Below are positions 24,522 to 33,465 of a stretch of 33,723 nt of DNA, piece after piece. The notes under the pieces are model-generated. The model ran no database searches. It had not been told where the DNA came from and saw only the letters and a program-made list of their open reading frames with translations. Position 1 is the stretch's first letter. Every line of letters begins with the position of its first letter. Location of the stretch: NCBI GenBank assembly GCA_009908385.1, contig JAAAPE010000072.1, forward strand, positions 1-33,723. The letters are read 5' to 3'. The position numbers and the translations under genes were made by a program. The DNA comes from Gammaproteobacteria bacterium. Its GTDB lineage: Bacteria; Pseudomonadota; Gammaproteobacteria; Xanthomonadales; Wenzhouxiangellaceae.

Positions 24522-25226
24522 TCACGCCTCTTCCGGCGTCGCCAGCTTGAAGCCCATGCCCTGAACCGTGTGCAGCAGCTTGTGCTCGAACGGTCGGTCG
24601 ATGCCCTTGCGCAGGTTGTAGACGTGGCTCCTGAGCGTGTCCGAGTCGGGCAGGGTGTCGCCCCAGAGCTCGTTCTCGATCTGTTCGCGGCTGACCACGC
24701 GCGGCGATTCCCGCATCAGGATCTTGAGGATGCGCATGGCCGTCGGGGACAGCGTGATGCGCTCGCCGGCGCGTTCGACGCGCATCAGGCGCGGATCGAA
24801 CAACAGGTCGCCGACCTTGAGCTGGCCCTCGCCGGTTTCACCGCGGGCTCGGCGGATCAGCGCGCGCAGGCGAGCGATGAGCTCCTCGGTTTCGAACGGC
24901 TTGACAACGTAATCGTCGGCGCCGGCACTGAACCCCTCGATCTTGTCGTCGAGCTGGTCGCGGGCGGTCAGCATCAGGATAGGGGTCGAGACGCCGTCGT
25001 CACGCAGTTTCTCCGCGACCCGGATACCGTTGATCCGCGGCAGCATGAGATCCAGGACGATGGCGTCGTACTCGTTGTCGGTCACCAGGTTGAGCGCGAT
25101 CGCGCCGTCGGCGGCGTAGTCGACCGCAAACGCGGCATCTTCGAGCCAGGCCCCGATCGTCGCCGCCAGGTCGTCGTGATCCTCGACCAGAAGGACGGTC
25201 GCCGTCGGCAGAGCTTCTTCGGACAT
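24522..25226 (-). CDS. OmpR/PhoB-family response regulator (orphan)
   Basis: A 234-residue two-domain regulator. The receiver covers about 9-122, with acidic Glu15/Asp16, phospho-accepting Asp59 in VLDLMLPRING, and Lys109 in DDYVVKPFE. The winged-helix DNA-binding domain spans about 137-229, with SREQIENELWG, SDTLRSHVYNLRKGID and the final LHTVQGMGFKL hairpin. No kinase gene is adjacent; the kinase at 18010-19335, also unpaired, is the closest candidate partner. The ATG at 25226 has a good GAAGGAGTGAAGGA leader. It is convergent with idi. Target genes are unknown; see the direct and inverted repeats in its own upstream region. Confidence 0.93.
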   Translation of the reverse strand: MSEEALPTATVLLVEDHDDLAATIGAWLEDAAFAVDYAADGAIALNLVTDNEYDAIVLDLMLPRINGIRVAEKLRDDGVSTPILMLTARDQLDDKIEGFSAGADDYVVKPFETEELIARLRALIRRARGETGEGQLKVGDLLFDPRLMRVERAGERITLSPTAMRILKILMRESPRVVSREQIENELWGDTLPDSDTLRSHVYNLRKGIDRPFEHKLLHTVQGMGFKLATPEEA

Positions 25227-25318
25227 TCCTTCACTCCTTCACATTTGTGAATAGGAGCAGTCTAGGCCGTGGATGTCAACGCCAGGTGAAGGAGGCAGAG
25301 CGTTCGCAACGCCCGCGA
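25227..25318 (-). promoter_or_regulatory. Upstream region of the response regulator with TTCAC/GTGAA repeats
   Basis: Two TTCAC pentamers lie eight bases apart (25230-25234 and 25238-25242), and the second forms a perfect inverted repeat TTCACA-TT-TGTGAA at 25238-25251. A further GTGAA lies near 25286. The first two overlap the ribosome binding site, so binding there could repress translation or transcription. Paired half-sites one helical turn or less apart are usual for OmpR-type regulators, so autoregulation is a reasonable inference. No clear -35/-10 pair is seen. Confidence 0.35.
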
Positions 25319-25366
25319 AGGTCGGGGACGCGGCCCCGACCTACCCGATAGCCCGCAGGGCTATCG
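25319..25366 (-). terminator. Two tandem perfect 9-bp hairpins at the 3' end of rho
   Basis: CGATAGCCC/GGGCTATCG (25346-25366, loop GCA) overlaps the rho stop codon, and AGGTCGGGG/CCCCGACCT (25319-25342, six-base loop) follows three bases later. Both stems are perfect. No T-tract follows on the minus strand, so they are not classical intrinsic terminators; they may stabilise the rho mRNA end or separate rho from the regulator gene downstream. Confidence 0.45.
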
Positions 25367-26617
25367 CTTCATGTAATTGAAGAACTCCTCGTTGGTCTTG
25401 GTGACCTTGAGCTTGTCGAGCATGAACTCGATCGCCTGGGATTCGTCCATGGGGTGGAGGATGCGTCGCAGGATCCAGGTTTTCTGGAGCTGGTCGTTGC
25501 CCACCATCAGTTCCTCGCGCCGCGTGCCCGAGCGATTGATGTCGATGGCCGGGTAGACGCGTTTCTCGGCGATCCGGCGGCTGAGGTGGATTTCCATGTT
25601 GCCGGTGCCCTTGAACTCCTCGTAGATCACCTCGTCCATCTTGGAGCCGGTGTCGACCAGGGCCGTGGCGATGATGGTCAGGCTGGCGCCGTCCTCGATG
25701 TTGCGCGCCGCGCCGAAGAAACGCTTGGGGCGCTGCAGGGCGTTGGCGTCGACGCCGCCGGTGAGCACCTTGCCGGAAGAGGGCACGACGGTGTTGTAGG
25801 CGCGCGCCAGGCGGGTGATCGAGTCGAGCAGGATAATCACGTCGTGCTTGTGTTCGACCAGGCGCTTGGCCCGCTCGATGACCATGTCGGCGACCTGAAC
25901 GTGCCGCGTGGCCGGCTCGTCGAAGGTCGACGAGATCACCTCGGCATCGACGCCGCGCTCCATCTCGGTGACTTCCTCGGGGCGCTCGTCGATGAGCAGA
26001 ATGATCATGTGCGTTTCCGGGTTGTTGGCCCGGATCGCGGTGGCGATATTCTGCAGCATCATGGTCTTGCCGGCCTTGGGCGGGCTGACCACCAGGCCGC
26101 GCTGGCCCTTGCCGATGGGCGCGATCAGGTCGATGATGCGCCCCGTTATGTCCTCGGTGGAGCCGTTGCCGCGCTCGAGCAGAAACTGCTCGCGCGGGAA
26201 TTCCGGGGTCAGGTTCTCGAAGAGAATCTTGTTCTTCGAGTGTTCCGGCTTGTCGTAGTTGAGCTCCTCGACCTTGAGCAAGGCGAAGTAGCGCTCGGAG
26301 GACTTGGGCGGGCGGATCTTGCCCGAGATGTAGTCGCCGGTACGCAGGTTGAAGCGGCGGATCTGGGAGGGCGAGACGTAGATATCGTCGGGCCCGGCCA
26401 TGTAGGAGGCCTCCGCCGATCTGAGGAAGCCGAAGCCGTCCTGCAGGATTTCCAGCACCCCGTCGCCGTAGATGGCTTCCTTCTTCTGGGCCTTGGCCTT
26501 GAGGATGGCGAAGATGACGTCGTGCTTGCGCGAACGCCCGATATTCTCGATGCCGAGTTCCTCGGCCATCTCGACCAGATCTTTCGCGGATTTCTTCTTC
26601 AGTTCGGTCAGATTCAT
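25361..26617 (-). CDS. rho: Transcription termination factor Rho
   Basis: A 418-residue hexameric RNA-dependent ATPase that ends transcription of untranslated RNA. It has the normal E. coli length and layout: N-terminal helical domain with [20 protein letters not shown], cold-shock-type RNA-binding domain with [15 protein letters not shown] (53-67), and the ATPase domain with Walker A PPKAGKT (179-185, Lys184), [29 protein letters not shown] and the R-loop [18 protein letters not shown]. The start ATG has no Shine-Dalgarno sequence; the preceding bases are A-rich. It overlaps the stop of a 29-codon frame, which could couple its translation. It follows trxA with a 260-base gap, the same order as in E. 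coli. Confidence 0.98.
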   Translation of the reverse strand: MNLTELKKKSAKDLVEMAEELGIENIGRSRKHDVIFAILKAKAQKKEAIYGDGVLEILQDGFGFLRSAEASYMAGPDDIYVSPSQIRRFNLRTGDYISGKIRPPKSSERYFALLKVEELNYDKPEHSKNKILFENLTPEFPREQFLLERGNGSTEDITGRIIDLIAPIGKGQRGLVVSPPKAGKTMMLQNIATAIRANNPETHMIILLIDERPEEVTEMERGVDAEVISSTFDEPATRHVQVADMVIERAKRLVEHKHDVIILLDSITRLARAYNTVVPSSGKVLTGGVDANALQRPKRFFGAARNIEDGASLTIIATALVDTGSKMDEVIYEEFKGTGNMEIHLSRRIAEKRVYPAIDINRSGTRREELMVGNDQLQKTWILRRILHPMDESQAIEFMLDKLKVTKTNEEFFNYMKR

Positions 26618-26703
26618 TGCTTGGGTTTTGTTTTACGGGAATTGTGGGCGCGCCGCGGGCGAACAGGGAAGTTCACCGGTCGCGACGACCGGAACAGGAC
26701 CAT
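26614..26703 (-). CDS. Candidate rho leader peptide (29 codons)
   Basis: A small frame upstream of rho on the same strand: ATG at 26703, 29 codons, TGA at 26616-26614 overlapping the rho ATG in an ATGA arrangement. The peptide is very basic, starting [10 protein letters not shown] and ending [10 protein letters not shown]. An in-frame TAG lies four codons upstream of its ATG. The early codons lie in a perfect 7-bp stem-loop CCGGTCG/CGACCGG (plus positions 26676-26692). E. coli has a leader peptide gene, rhoL, of 33 codons just before rho, so a leader here is plausible. No strong ribosome binding site precedes its ATG, and such a short frame could arise by chance. Confidence 0.35.
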   Translation of the reverse strand: MVLFRSSRPVNFPVRPRRAHNSRKTKPKQ

Positions 26704-26877
26704 GGTCAGGTTCTATCGCATGTTGCCCCGGAGGTCCGGGTTGAGATAACGGGAATCAAATAGGAACTGCCGGGCGGTGACTCGCCCCGATTGGCGCTAA
26801 AGTTAGCACTATTTTCCGGCGGAGTCCAGCCGCCGCGGGCCATCCGCCGAACCGGGCGGTCCGGCGGGCCCGGGCGA
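26704..26877 (-). promoter_or_regulatory. rho upstream region
   Basis: This stretch between trxA and the candidate leader frame holds no gene. On the minus strand a TGCTAACTT sequence (extended -10-like, plus 26800-26808 approximately) could serve as a rho promoter, but no -35 is visible. Near the trxA stop there are GC-rich inverted repeats (CGGCGG/CCGCCG and similar) without a T-tract. E. coli rho is autoregulated in its leader; nothing here proves or excludes the same. Confidence 0.25.
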
Positions 26878-27204
26878 TCAGATGGTCTCTTCGACGAAGG
26901 ACTTGAGCGCCGACTTGGTCAGCGCGCCGACTTTCGTGCCCTGGTGCTCTCCGTTCTCGAAAATCATCAGGGTCGGGATGCCGCGAATCTTGTAGCGGCT
27001 CGTCACCTGCTGGTTCTCGTCGATGTTGAGTTTCGCGATCTTCAGCCGGTCGCCGTATTCGTCGGCCAGTTCGTGCAGGATCGGTTCGATCATCTTGCAC
27101 GGGCCGCACCATTCGGCCCAGTAGTCGACCAGCACGGGTCCTTCGGCCTTGAGCACGGTTTCCTCGAAGTCGCTGTCGGTAACGTGGATGATCTTGTCGC
27201 TCAC
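26878..27204 (-). CDS. trxA: Thioredoxin 1
   Basis: A 108-residue thioredoxin, the general cytoplasmic disulfide reductant. The active site is [13 protein letters not shown] with Cys33 and Cys36; the cis-proline motif is RGIPTLMIF. The N-terminus [10 protein letters not shown] aligns with E. coli MSDKIIHLTD, so the GTG at 27204 is chosen; AAGGAG lies eleven bases upstream. The open frame runs 23 codons further upstream (ATG at 27273), but that part is unlike thioredoxin. It is followed by rho and is divergent from rhlB, exactly as in E. coli. Confidence 0.96.
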   Translation of the reverse strand: MSDKIIHVTDSDFEETVLKAEGPVLVDYWAEWCGPCKMIEPILHELADEYGDRLKIAKLNIDENQQVTSRYKIRGIPTLMIFENGEHQGTKVGALTKSALKSFVEETI

Positions 27205-27410
27205 GGCTTGTCTTGCTCCTTGCGGGATGGGGTGGGCGGGCGATTTGCGCAGACTGCCAGCAGGAACGGGCATTTATCAATATACTATGCCACGCTTGCC
27301 TGTGTGTTCACCCGCGCGTGAAAAACTCAAGTCCGGTCGGCGCTCGGCCCCGGGACACGTTCCGCTAGGTCAAGGCGGCCGGACCAAAATTCAAGGACAG
27401 AACGATTGCA
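27205..27410. promoter_or_regulatory. Divergent trxA / rhlB promoter region
   Basis: An AT-rich island at about 27272-27290 contains TATACT (27281-27286) on the plus strand and overlapping TAGTAT/TATATT on the minus strand, plausible -10 elements for rhlB and trxA respectively. Neither has a clear -35. An inverted repeat TTCAC-n6-GTGAA occupies 27305-27320. Divergent -10 elements this close together suggest competition between the two promoters. Confidence 0.4.
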
Positions 27411-28712
27411 GTGACAGACGAGACTGGCGCCCAGCAGGTGCTGACCAAAACCCGCTTCGATTCCTTCGACCTCCATCCCGATATTCAGCGCGGCCTGGTC
27501 GAGGCCGGCTTCGAGTGCTGCACGCCGATCCAGGAAGAAACCCTGCCGCTGGTGCTCGGCGGGCGCGACGTGGCCGGGCAGGCGCGCACGGGCACGGGCA
27601 AGACGGCGGCCTTCCTGCTCGCCGTTTTCCAGCGGCTGCTCTCGCCGGAGTCCATCGGGCCGGGGCCCAACCCCAGGTCCATCATTATCGCGCCGACGCG
27701 CGAGCTGGCCATCCAGATCCATCGCGACGCCGAGCTGCTCGGCAAGCACACGGGCCTGCGCTCGGTGCTGACCTACGGCGGCGTCGACTACGGCAAGCAG
27801 CGCGACCAGATCGCCGCCGGCGTCGACATCCTGATCGGCACGCCGGGGCGGCTGATCGACTACCTCAAGCAGGGCGTCTACAGCCTCAAGGTGATCGAGG
27901 TCGCCGTCCTCGACGAGGCCGACCGCATGTTCGATCTCGGCTTTATCGCCGATATCCGCTACCTGTTCCGCAAGATGCCCCCGGTCGACAAGCGCCAGAC
28001 CCTGATGTTCTCCGCCACCTTCCCCCTGAAGGTCACCGAACTGGCCTACGAGCACATGAACGACGCGCAGACGATCCGCTTCGAGGAGGAGCAGGTCACG
28101 AGCGACCGGGTCCGGCAGTGCGTCTACTACCCCGCCAACCGCGAGAAGCTGCCGCTGCTGGTCAAGCTGCTGCGCAGCATGCCGGACGGTCACGTGATGG
28201 TTTTCGTCAACACCCGCCACGAGACCGACCGCGTGGCTCGCACGCTCAAGGCCAACGGCATGAATGCCGCCATGCTGGCGGGCAGCGTCCCGCAGAAGAA
28301 GCGCCAGACCCTGCTGAAGCGCTTCCACGACGGCGAACTCGACGTGCTGGTGGCCACCGACGTGGCCGCGCGCGGCCTGCATATCCCCGATGTCAGCCAC
28401 GTCATCAACTACGACCTGCCGCAGGAGGCCGCCGACTACGTCCACCGGATCGGCCGCACGGCGCGCCTGGGCGCGACCGGCGACGCCATCAGCTTCGCCT
28501 GCGAGGACTTCGCCTTCCACCTGCCCGAGATCGAGGAGTACATCGAGATGCCGCTGCCGGTCGAGCAGCACGATCCCGACGACCTTCCCCAGCTCGAGCG
28601 CCCGGCGCCGAGCAAGAAGAGCGGCAAGAAGAAGGGCGGCCGGCGCGGCGGTGGTCGCGGGCGTGGCGGTGGGGGCGGTCGACGCTCCGCAGGCGGCGGC
28701 CCGCGGCGCTGA
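27411..28712 (+). CDS. rhlB: ATP-dependent RNA helicase RhlB
   Basis: A 433-residue DEAD-box RNA helicase. In E. coli, RhlB unwinds RNA for the degradosome. Motifs: [21 protein letters not shown] (Q-motif region, about 21-41), Walker A ARTGTGKT (58-65), [14 protein letters not shown] (168-171), [10 protein letters not shown] (201-210) and [10 protein letters not shown]. The stretch [19 protein letters not shown] is typical of RhlB. The tail from about 400 is a low-complexity K/R/G-rich extension likely to bind RNA. The start codon is GTG at 27411; AAGGAC lies about 13 bases upstream, which is a weak site. The position divergent from trxA-rho supports RhlB over other DEAD-box paralogues. Confidence 0.93.
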   Translation: MTDETGAQQVLTKTRFDSFDLHPDIQRGLVEAGFECCTPIQEETLPLVLGGRDVAGQARTGTGKTAAFLLAVFQRLLSPESIGPGPNPRSIIIAPTRELAIQIHRDAELLGKHTGLRSVLTYGGVDYGKQRDQIAAGVDILIGTPGRLIDYLKQGVYSLKVIEVAVLDEADRMFDLGFIADIRYLFRKMPPVDKRQTLMFSATFPLKVTELAYEHMNDAQTIRFEEEQVTSDRVRQCVYYPANREKLPLLVKLLRSMPDGHVMVFVNTRHETDRVARTLKANGMNAAMLAGSVPQKKRQTLLKRFHDGELDVLVATDVAARGLHIPDVSHVINYDLPQEAADYVHRIGRTARLGATGDAISFACEDFAFHLPEIEEYIEMPLPVEQHDPDDLPQLERPAPSKKSGKKKGGRRGGGRGRGGGGGRRSAGGGPRR

Positions 28713-28741
28713 TATTGCGCGGCCCGACAGAGCCCGCGTAA

Positions 28742-28760
28742 CCCCGGACTCGATCCGGGG
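28742..28760. terminator. Palindrome CCCCGGA-n5-TCCGGGG downstream of rhlB
   Basis: A perfect 7-bp stem with loop CTCGA, 30 bases after the rhlB stop. It is followed by CCTTCCT, a poor T-tract. This palindrome resembles a short dispersed intergenic motif common in many GC-rich proteobacteria and could act as a weak terminator or RNA end. Its role here is inferred from position. Confidence 0.4.
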
Positions 28761-28830
28761 CCTTCCTGGATCCGGCGCCACCGCCCGGAAACCTCCCCGC
28801 TCCCAGTCAGCGCGAAGCTCGACCGGGGGG

Positions 28831-28960
28831 CGGTGGTCGGTGGTCGGTGGTCAGTAGTCAGTGGTCAGTGGTCAGTGGTCAGTGGTCAGTGGTCAGTGGC
28901 CCGGTGCACCGACGCACCGACCACAGACGCACCGACGCACCGACGCACCGACGCACAGCC
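28831..28960. repeat. Heptad-repeat block, imperfect palindrome, copy 2
   Basis: The same architecture as the block at 24335-24510. The left half (28831-28900) starts with GGTGGTCGGTGGTC and continues as about nine GTCAGTG/GTCAGTA units. The right half (28904-28960) consists of CACCGAC and CACAGAC units in steps of 7-8 bases. The turn lies near CCCGG at 28900. Unlike copy 1 it lies between two genes on the same strand (rhlB and gspC). It is followed by a C/G-rich run up to about 28982. Confidence 0.85.
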
Positions 28961-28990
28961 CCCGGCCCCCGGCCCGCCGGCCCCGGTCTG

Positions 28991-28999
28991 TGCTAATCT
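28991..28999 (+). promoter_or_regulatory. Candidate extended -10 for gspC
   Basis: TGCTAATCT (TG-n-TAATCT) lies 35 bases before the gspC GTG and would place the start of transcription near 29006. No -35 is visible in the GC-rich sequence upstream, which is acceptable for extended -10 promoters. It is the first AT-containing stretch after the repeat block. Confidence 0.35.
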
Positions 29000-29033
29000 C
29001 GCGCCAGTACACCCGTCCCGGAGTCGCCTTTCC

Positions 29034-29918
29034 GTGTCCGCCATGATGTCACCTGCCTGGTCGTCGCGACTGGCCCTGCTCAGCAGCGCGTTACTGGCGC
29101 TGGCGGTGGTCTGGCTGCTGGTCCGGGCGATGTGGCTCGTGCTCGGCGGCGTTAGCGTGCCCTCCGCGCCGGCGCTGCCGGTGCCCCAGATGTCGCAGTC
29201 GACCGGCGCCACCGGCGATTTCCGGTGGAACCTGTTCGGCCAGTCCGCCTCTCGGCCGGCCAGGCCCGTGGCCGTGGCGGTTTCGAACACCCGGCTCCGG
29301 CTCAAGGGAGTCGTCGCCGGAGACCGGGGCTACGCGATCATCGCCGACCCGGACGCCGGAGAGCAGGTCTACCGGGTGGGCGACGCGCTGCCCGGCGGGG
29401 GCGAGCTCGAGACGATCGAGTCGCGCCGCGTCATCATCCAGCGCGACGCCCGGCGTGAAACGCTCGCGCTCGACCCCGACGCCGCCTCTAGCTCCTCGGG
29501 CTCTCGCGGCGGTCCGGCCCGACAGGCAGCGTCGACCTCGCGGCCGCAGCTGCCGGGCGTGCGCGGCTTCAGCGCGCCGGCCGGAGCCAGCGTGGCCTCG
29601 CTGCCGCCCGAGGCCCGTTCGCTCGGGCTCGACGCCTCCGAATTGGCCGGCGCCATCTCGGTCATGCCCGTCGCGGGCGGCGGTTTCCGCGTGCGGCCGG
29701 GTCGCAACGCCCGGCTGTTTTCCGAACTCGGTCTCGAGGTCAACGACGTGGTCCTGGCGATCAACGGGCGAGAGCTGGAATCGGCGCAGGCCGTGCGCGG
29801 CCTGTTCGCGGATATCATGACGAGCGGGGAGGTCGCCATCACCGTCCGCCGGGGCGAGCGGGAAATGACCCTTCGCCCGGACCTCGAGCAAATCATGGGG
29901 AGTCTGCAATCGCAATGA
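29034..29918 (+). CDS. gspC: Type II secretion inner-membrane protein GspC (with PDZ domain)
   Basis: A 294-residue GspC: short cytoplasmic N-terminus, one membrane helix at about 12-36, then the periplasmic HR domain (FRWNLFGQ; NTRLRLKGVVAGDRGYAIIADP) that contacts GspD, a low-complexity serine/glycine/proline linker, and a C-terminal PDZ-like domain from about 195 (GGFRVRPGRNARLFSELGLEVNDVVLAINGREL). It links the inner-membrane platform to the outer-membrane secretin. GTG at 29034 is chosen because GGAG lies ten bases before it; ATGs at 29043 and 29046 are alternatives that leave a poor spacing. It overlaps gspD by ATGA. It is first of the visible gsp genes. Confidence 0.9.
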   Translation: MSAMMSPAWSSRLALLSSALLALAVVWLLVRAMWLVLGGVSVPSAPALPVPQMSQSTGATGDFRWNLFGQSASRPARPVAVAVSNTRLRLKGVVAGDRGYAIIADPDAGEQVYRVGDALPGGGELETIESRRVIIQRDARRETLALDPDAASSSSGSRGGPARQAASTSRPQLPGVRGFSAPAGASVASLPPEARSLGLDASELAGAISVMPVAGGGFRVRPGRNARLFSELGLEVNDVVLAINGRELESAQAVRGLFADIMTSGEVAITVRRGEREMTLRPDLEQIMGSLQSQ

Positions 29919-31831
29919 TCCGATCGATCCGAAACGTCACGCTGGCGCTCGTCCTGTCGCTTTCGCTGCAGGCGGCGGCCCAGGAAGCAGAAGGCAACGG
30001 CCACGTCCTGAATTTCAACGATGCCGATATCCGCGCGCTGATCACCACGGTGGCCGACATGACCGGCCGGTCGATCATCGTCGACCCGCAGGTCACCGGC
30101 CGGGTGACGGTGATCTCGTCCGAGCCGCTCGCCGACGACGAAGTCTGGGACGTCTTTCAGTCGATCCTGCGCGTGCACGGCTACGCGGCGGTGGGCGAGG
30201 GCGAGACCGTTCGCGTGGTGCCCGACGTGGTCGCGCGTCAGGACGGCCGCGTGCCGGTCGACGACATGCGGGCCGGCGGCGACGAGCCCGTGACGCGCAT
30301 CATCCAGCTCGACCACGTCGACGCCGGCGAGGTCTCGCAGCTGCTCCGCCAGCTCCTGCCCCAGTCGGCCTACATGGTGCACCACGACAGCTCCAACAGC
30401 CTGATCGTCAGCGATCGGGCCACCAACATCCGCCGCCTCGAGGCCGTGATCGAACGGCTCGACGCGGCCGTCGACCAGGAAGTGGAGGTCATCGCGCTGT
30501 CGCACGCCGACGCCGGCGAGATCGTCCAGCTGATCAACCGGATCTATCCCACCAACGGCGGCGGCGAGTCGGCGGTGGCCGACGAGCGCACCAATACGGT
30601 CGTCTTGTCGGGCGATCCCAGCCGTCGCCTGCGCCTGAGGACGCTGATCAGCCATCTCGATACGCCGCTCGAGTCCGAAGGCAGCACCCAGGTGATCTAC
30701 CTGCGCTATGCCACGGCCGACACCCTGGTGCCGGTGCTCGAGGGCATGCTCGAGATGGAATCCGAGGAAGGCCCGCAGGCGCGCATCCAGGCCCACCAGG
30801 ACACCAACGCGCTGGTCGTCACCGCGCCGCCCTCGGTGTTCCGGTCGGTCCAGTCGGTGGTGCGCCAGCTCGACATCCGCCGCGCGCAGGTGCTGGTCGA
30901 GGCGATCATCGCCGAGGTCGCCGTCGACACCAGCCGCGAACTCGGCATCCAGTGGCAGGCCTTCGAGTCGGGCGAGGACGGGTTCTTCGGCGGCACCAAC
31001 TTCCAGACCGGCGGCAACAACATCATCAACCTGAGCGCCGGCCTCGCGGGCGACCAGGAAGGCAACCTGCTGTTGCCGGGCCGCGGACTCAACCTCGGCT
31101 ACGTCGGCGGCCGCACGAGCCTGCTCGGCGTCGAGCTGCTCGAGATCGGCGGCCTGGCCCGCGCCCTGTCGAGCGATTCCAACACCAACGTCCTGTCGAC
31201 GCCTTCGGTGGTCACGCTCGACAACCACGAGGCCAGCATAAACGTCGGCCAGGAAGTGCCCTTCCTGACCGGCAGCTTCTCCACCCAGGGCGTGGCCACC
31301 GGCGAGGGCCAGGTCAATCCCTTCCAGACGATCAATCGCGAGGAGATCGGCGTCAAGCTCAACGTCACCCCCTACATCAACGAGGGCGACACCATCCTCC
31401 TCAACATCTCCCAGGAGGTCTCCACCCTGGCGCCGTCGGCCGGCGCGGTCGACCTGATCACCAACAAGCGCACGCTCTCGACGCGCGTGATGGTGCCCGA
31501 CGGCGCGATCCTGGTGCTCGGCGGCCTGATCAGCGACGACCTGCAGGAGGGCCGCGAGGAAGTGCCCGGCCTCGGCCGCATTCCCCTGCTCGGTGAACTG
31601 TTCCGCTACCGCACCAGCAGCAAGGTCAAGCGCAACCTGATGATCTTCATCCGTCCCAAGATCCTGCACGACGAGGAACTGATGAACTCGGTCACGCGTT
31701 CGAAGTACACGCGCATCCGCGACGCGCAACTCGGCCAGCGGGAGCGTTCGGGCAACCTCAACCGCGGCGAGCGCATTCCGCTTCTGCCCGAGCTCGAGGA
31801 CTTCCTGCAGGCGCCGCCGGACGATCGCTGA
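29915..31831 (+). CDS. gspD: Type II secretion outer-membrane secretin GspD
   Basis: A 638-residue secretin with signal peptide (cleavage near AAAQ, residue 23). Four periplasmic N domains follow: N0 starting HVLNFNDADIRALITTVADMT, then N1-N3 repeats such as IIQLDHVDAGEVSQLLRQLL and VIALSHADAGEIVQLINRIYP. The secretin core begins about 325 (RRAQVLVEAIIAEVAVDTSRELGIQW, shortened here to its first part) and ends with VPGLGRIPLLGELFRY and a KVKRNLMIFIRPKIL strand. It forms the multimeric outer-membrane pore. Start overlaps the gspC stop; three bases separate its stop from gspE. Confidence 0.96.
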   Translation: MIRSIRNVTLALVLSLSLQAAAQEAEGNGHVLNFNDADIRALITTVADMTGRSIIVDPQVTGRVTVISSEPLADDEVWDVFQSILRVHGYAAVGEGETVRVVPDVVARQDGRVPVDDMRAGGDEPVTRIIQLDHVDAGEVSQLLRQLLPQSAYMVHHDSSNSLIVSDRATNIRRLEAVIERLDAAVDQEVEVIALSHADAGEIVQLINRIYPTNGGGESAVADERTNTVVLSGDPSRRLRLRTLISHLDTPLESEGSTQVIYLRYATADTLVPVLEGMLEMESEEGPQARIQAHQDTNALVVTAPPSVFRSVQSVVRQLDIRRAQVLVEAIIAEVAVDTSRELGIQWQAFESGEDGFFGGTNFQTGGNNIINLSAGLAGDQEGNLLLPGRGLNLGYVGGRTSLLGVELLEIGGLARALSSDSNTNVLSTPSVVTLDNHEASINVGQEVPFLTGSFSTQGVATGEGQVNPFQTINREEIGVKLNVTPYINEGDTILLNISQEVSTLAPSAGAVDLITNKRTLSTRVMVPDGAILVLGGLISDDLQEGREEVPGLGRIPLLGELFRYRTSSKVKRNLMIFIRPKILHDEELMNSVTRSKYTRIRDAQLGQRERSGNLNRGERIPLLPELEDFLQAPPDDR

Positions 31832-31834
31832 ACC

Positions 31835-33313
<1,479 letters not shown>

Positions 33314-33465
33314 GAAAAGCAAATACGAAATTCGAAGCACCAAATCCGAAACAAATCCGAAGTTCGAATGACCGAAACGCTTGCCATTTCATCGACCCCG
33401 AACAATGACTCGCGCGCCGCGATGCAGCGATTCAGCCCGCTGATGCGCGTTTCGAATTTGTTGCC
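33314..33465. other. Intergenic stretch with an inverted copy of the tandem repeat
   Basis: No gene is seen. Positions 33333-33351 are an exact 19-base reverse complement of 33672-33690 inside the tandem array downstream, and the surrounding 33320-33362 is an imperfect reverse complement of the repeat-unit junction. The remaining sequence up to 33465 shows nothing I can name. Because the gsp operon would normally continue with gspF, this block interrupts an expected operon. Confidence 0.7.

Noticed and set aside
24336-25250. A 304-codon plus-strand frame across the heptad block and opposite the response regulator
   Set aside because: The first part is translated tandem repeat, the rest is antisense to a complete OmpR-type regulator.
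27305-27320. TTCAC-n6-GTGAA between trxA and rhlB as a third site of the same regulator
   Set aside because: Pentamer half-sites are expected dozens of times in a window of this size; spacing differs from the other two places, so I do not claim a shared operator.
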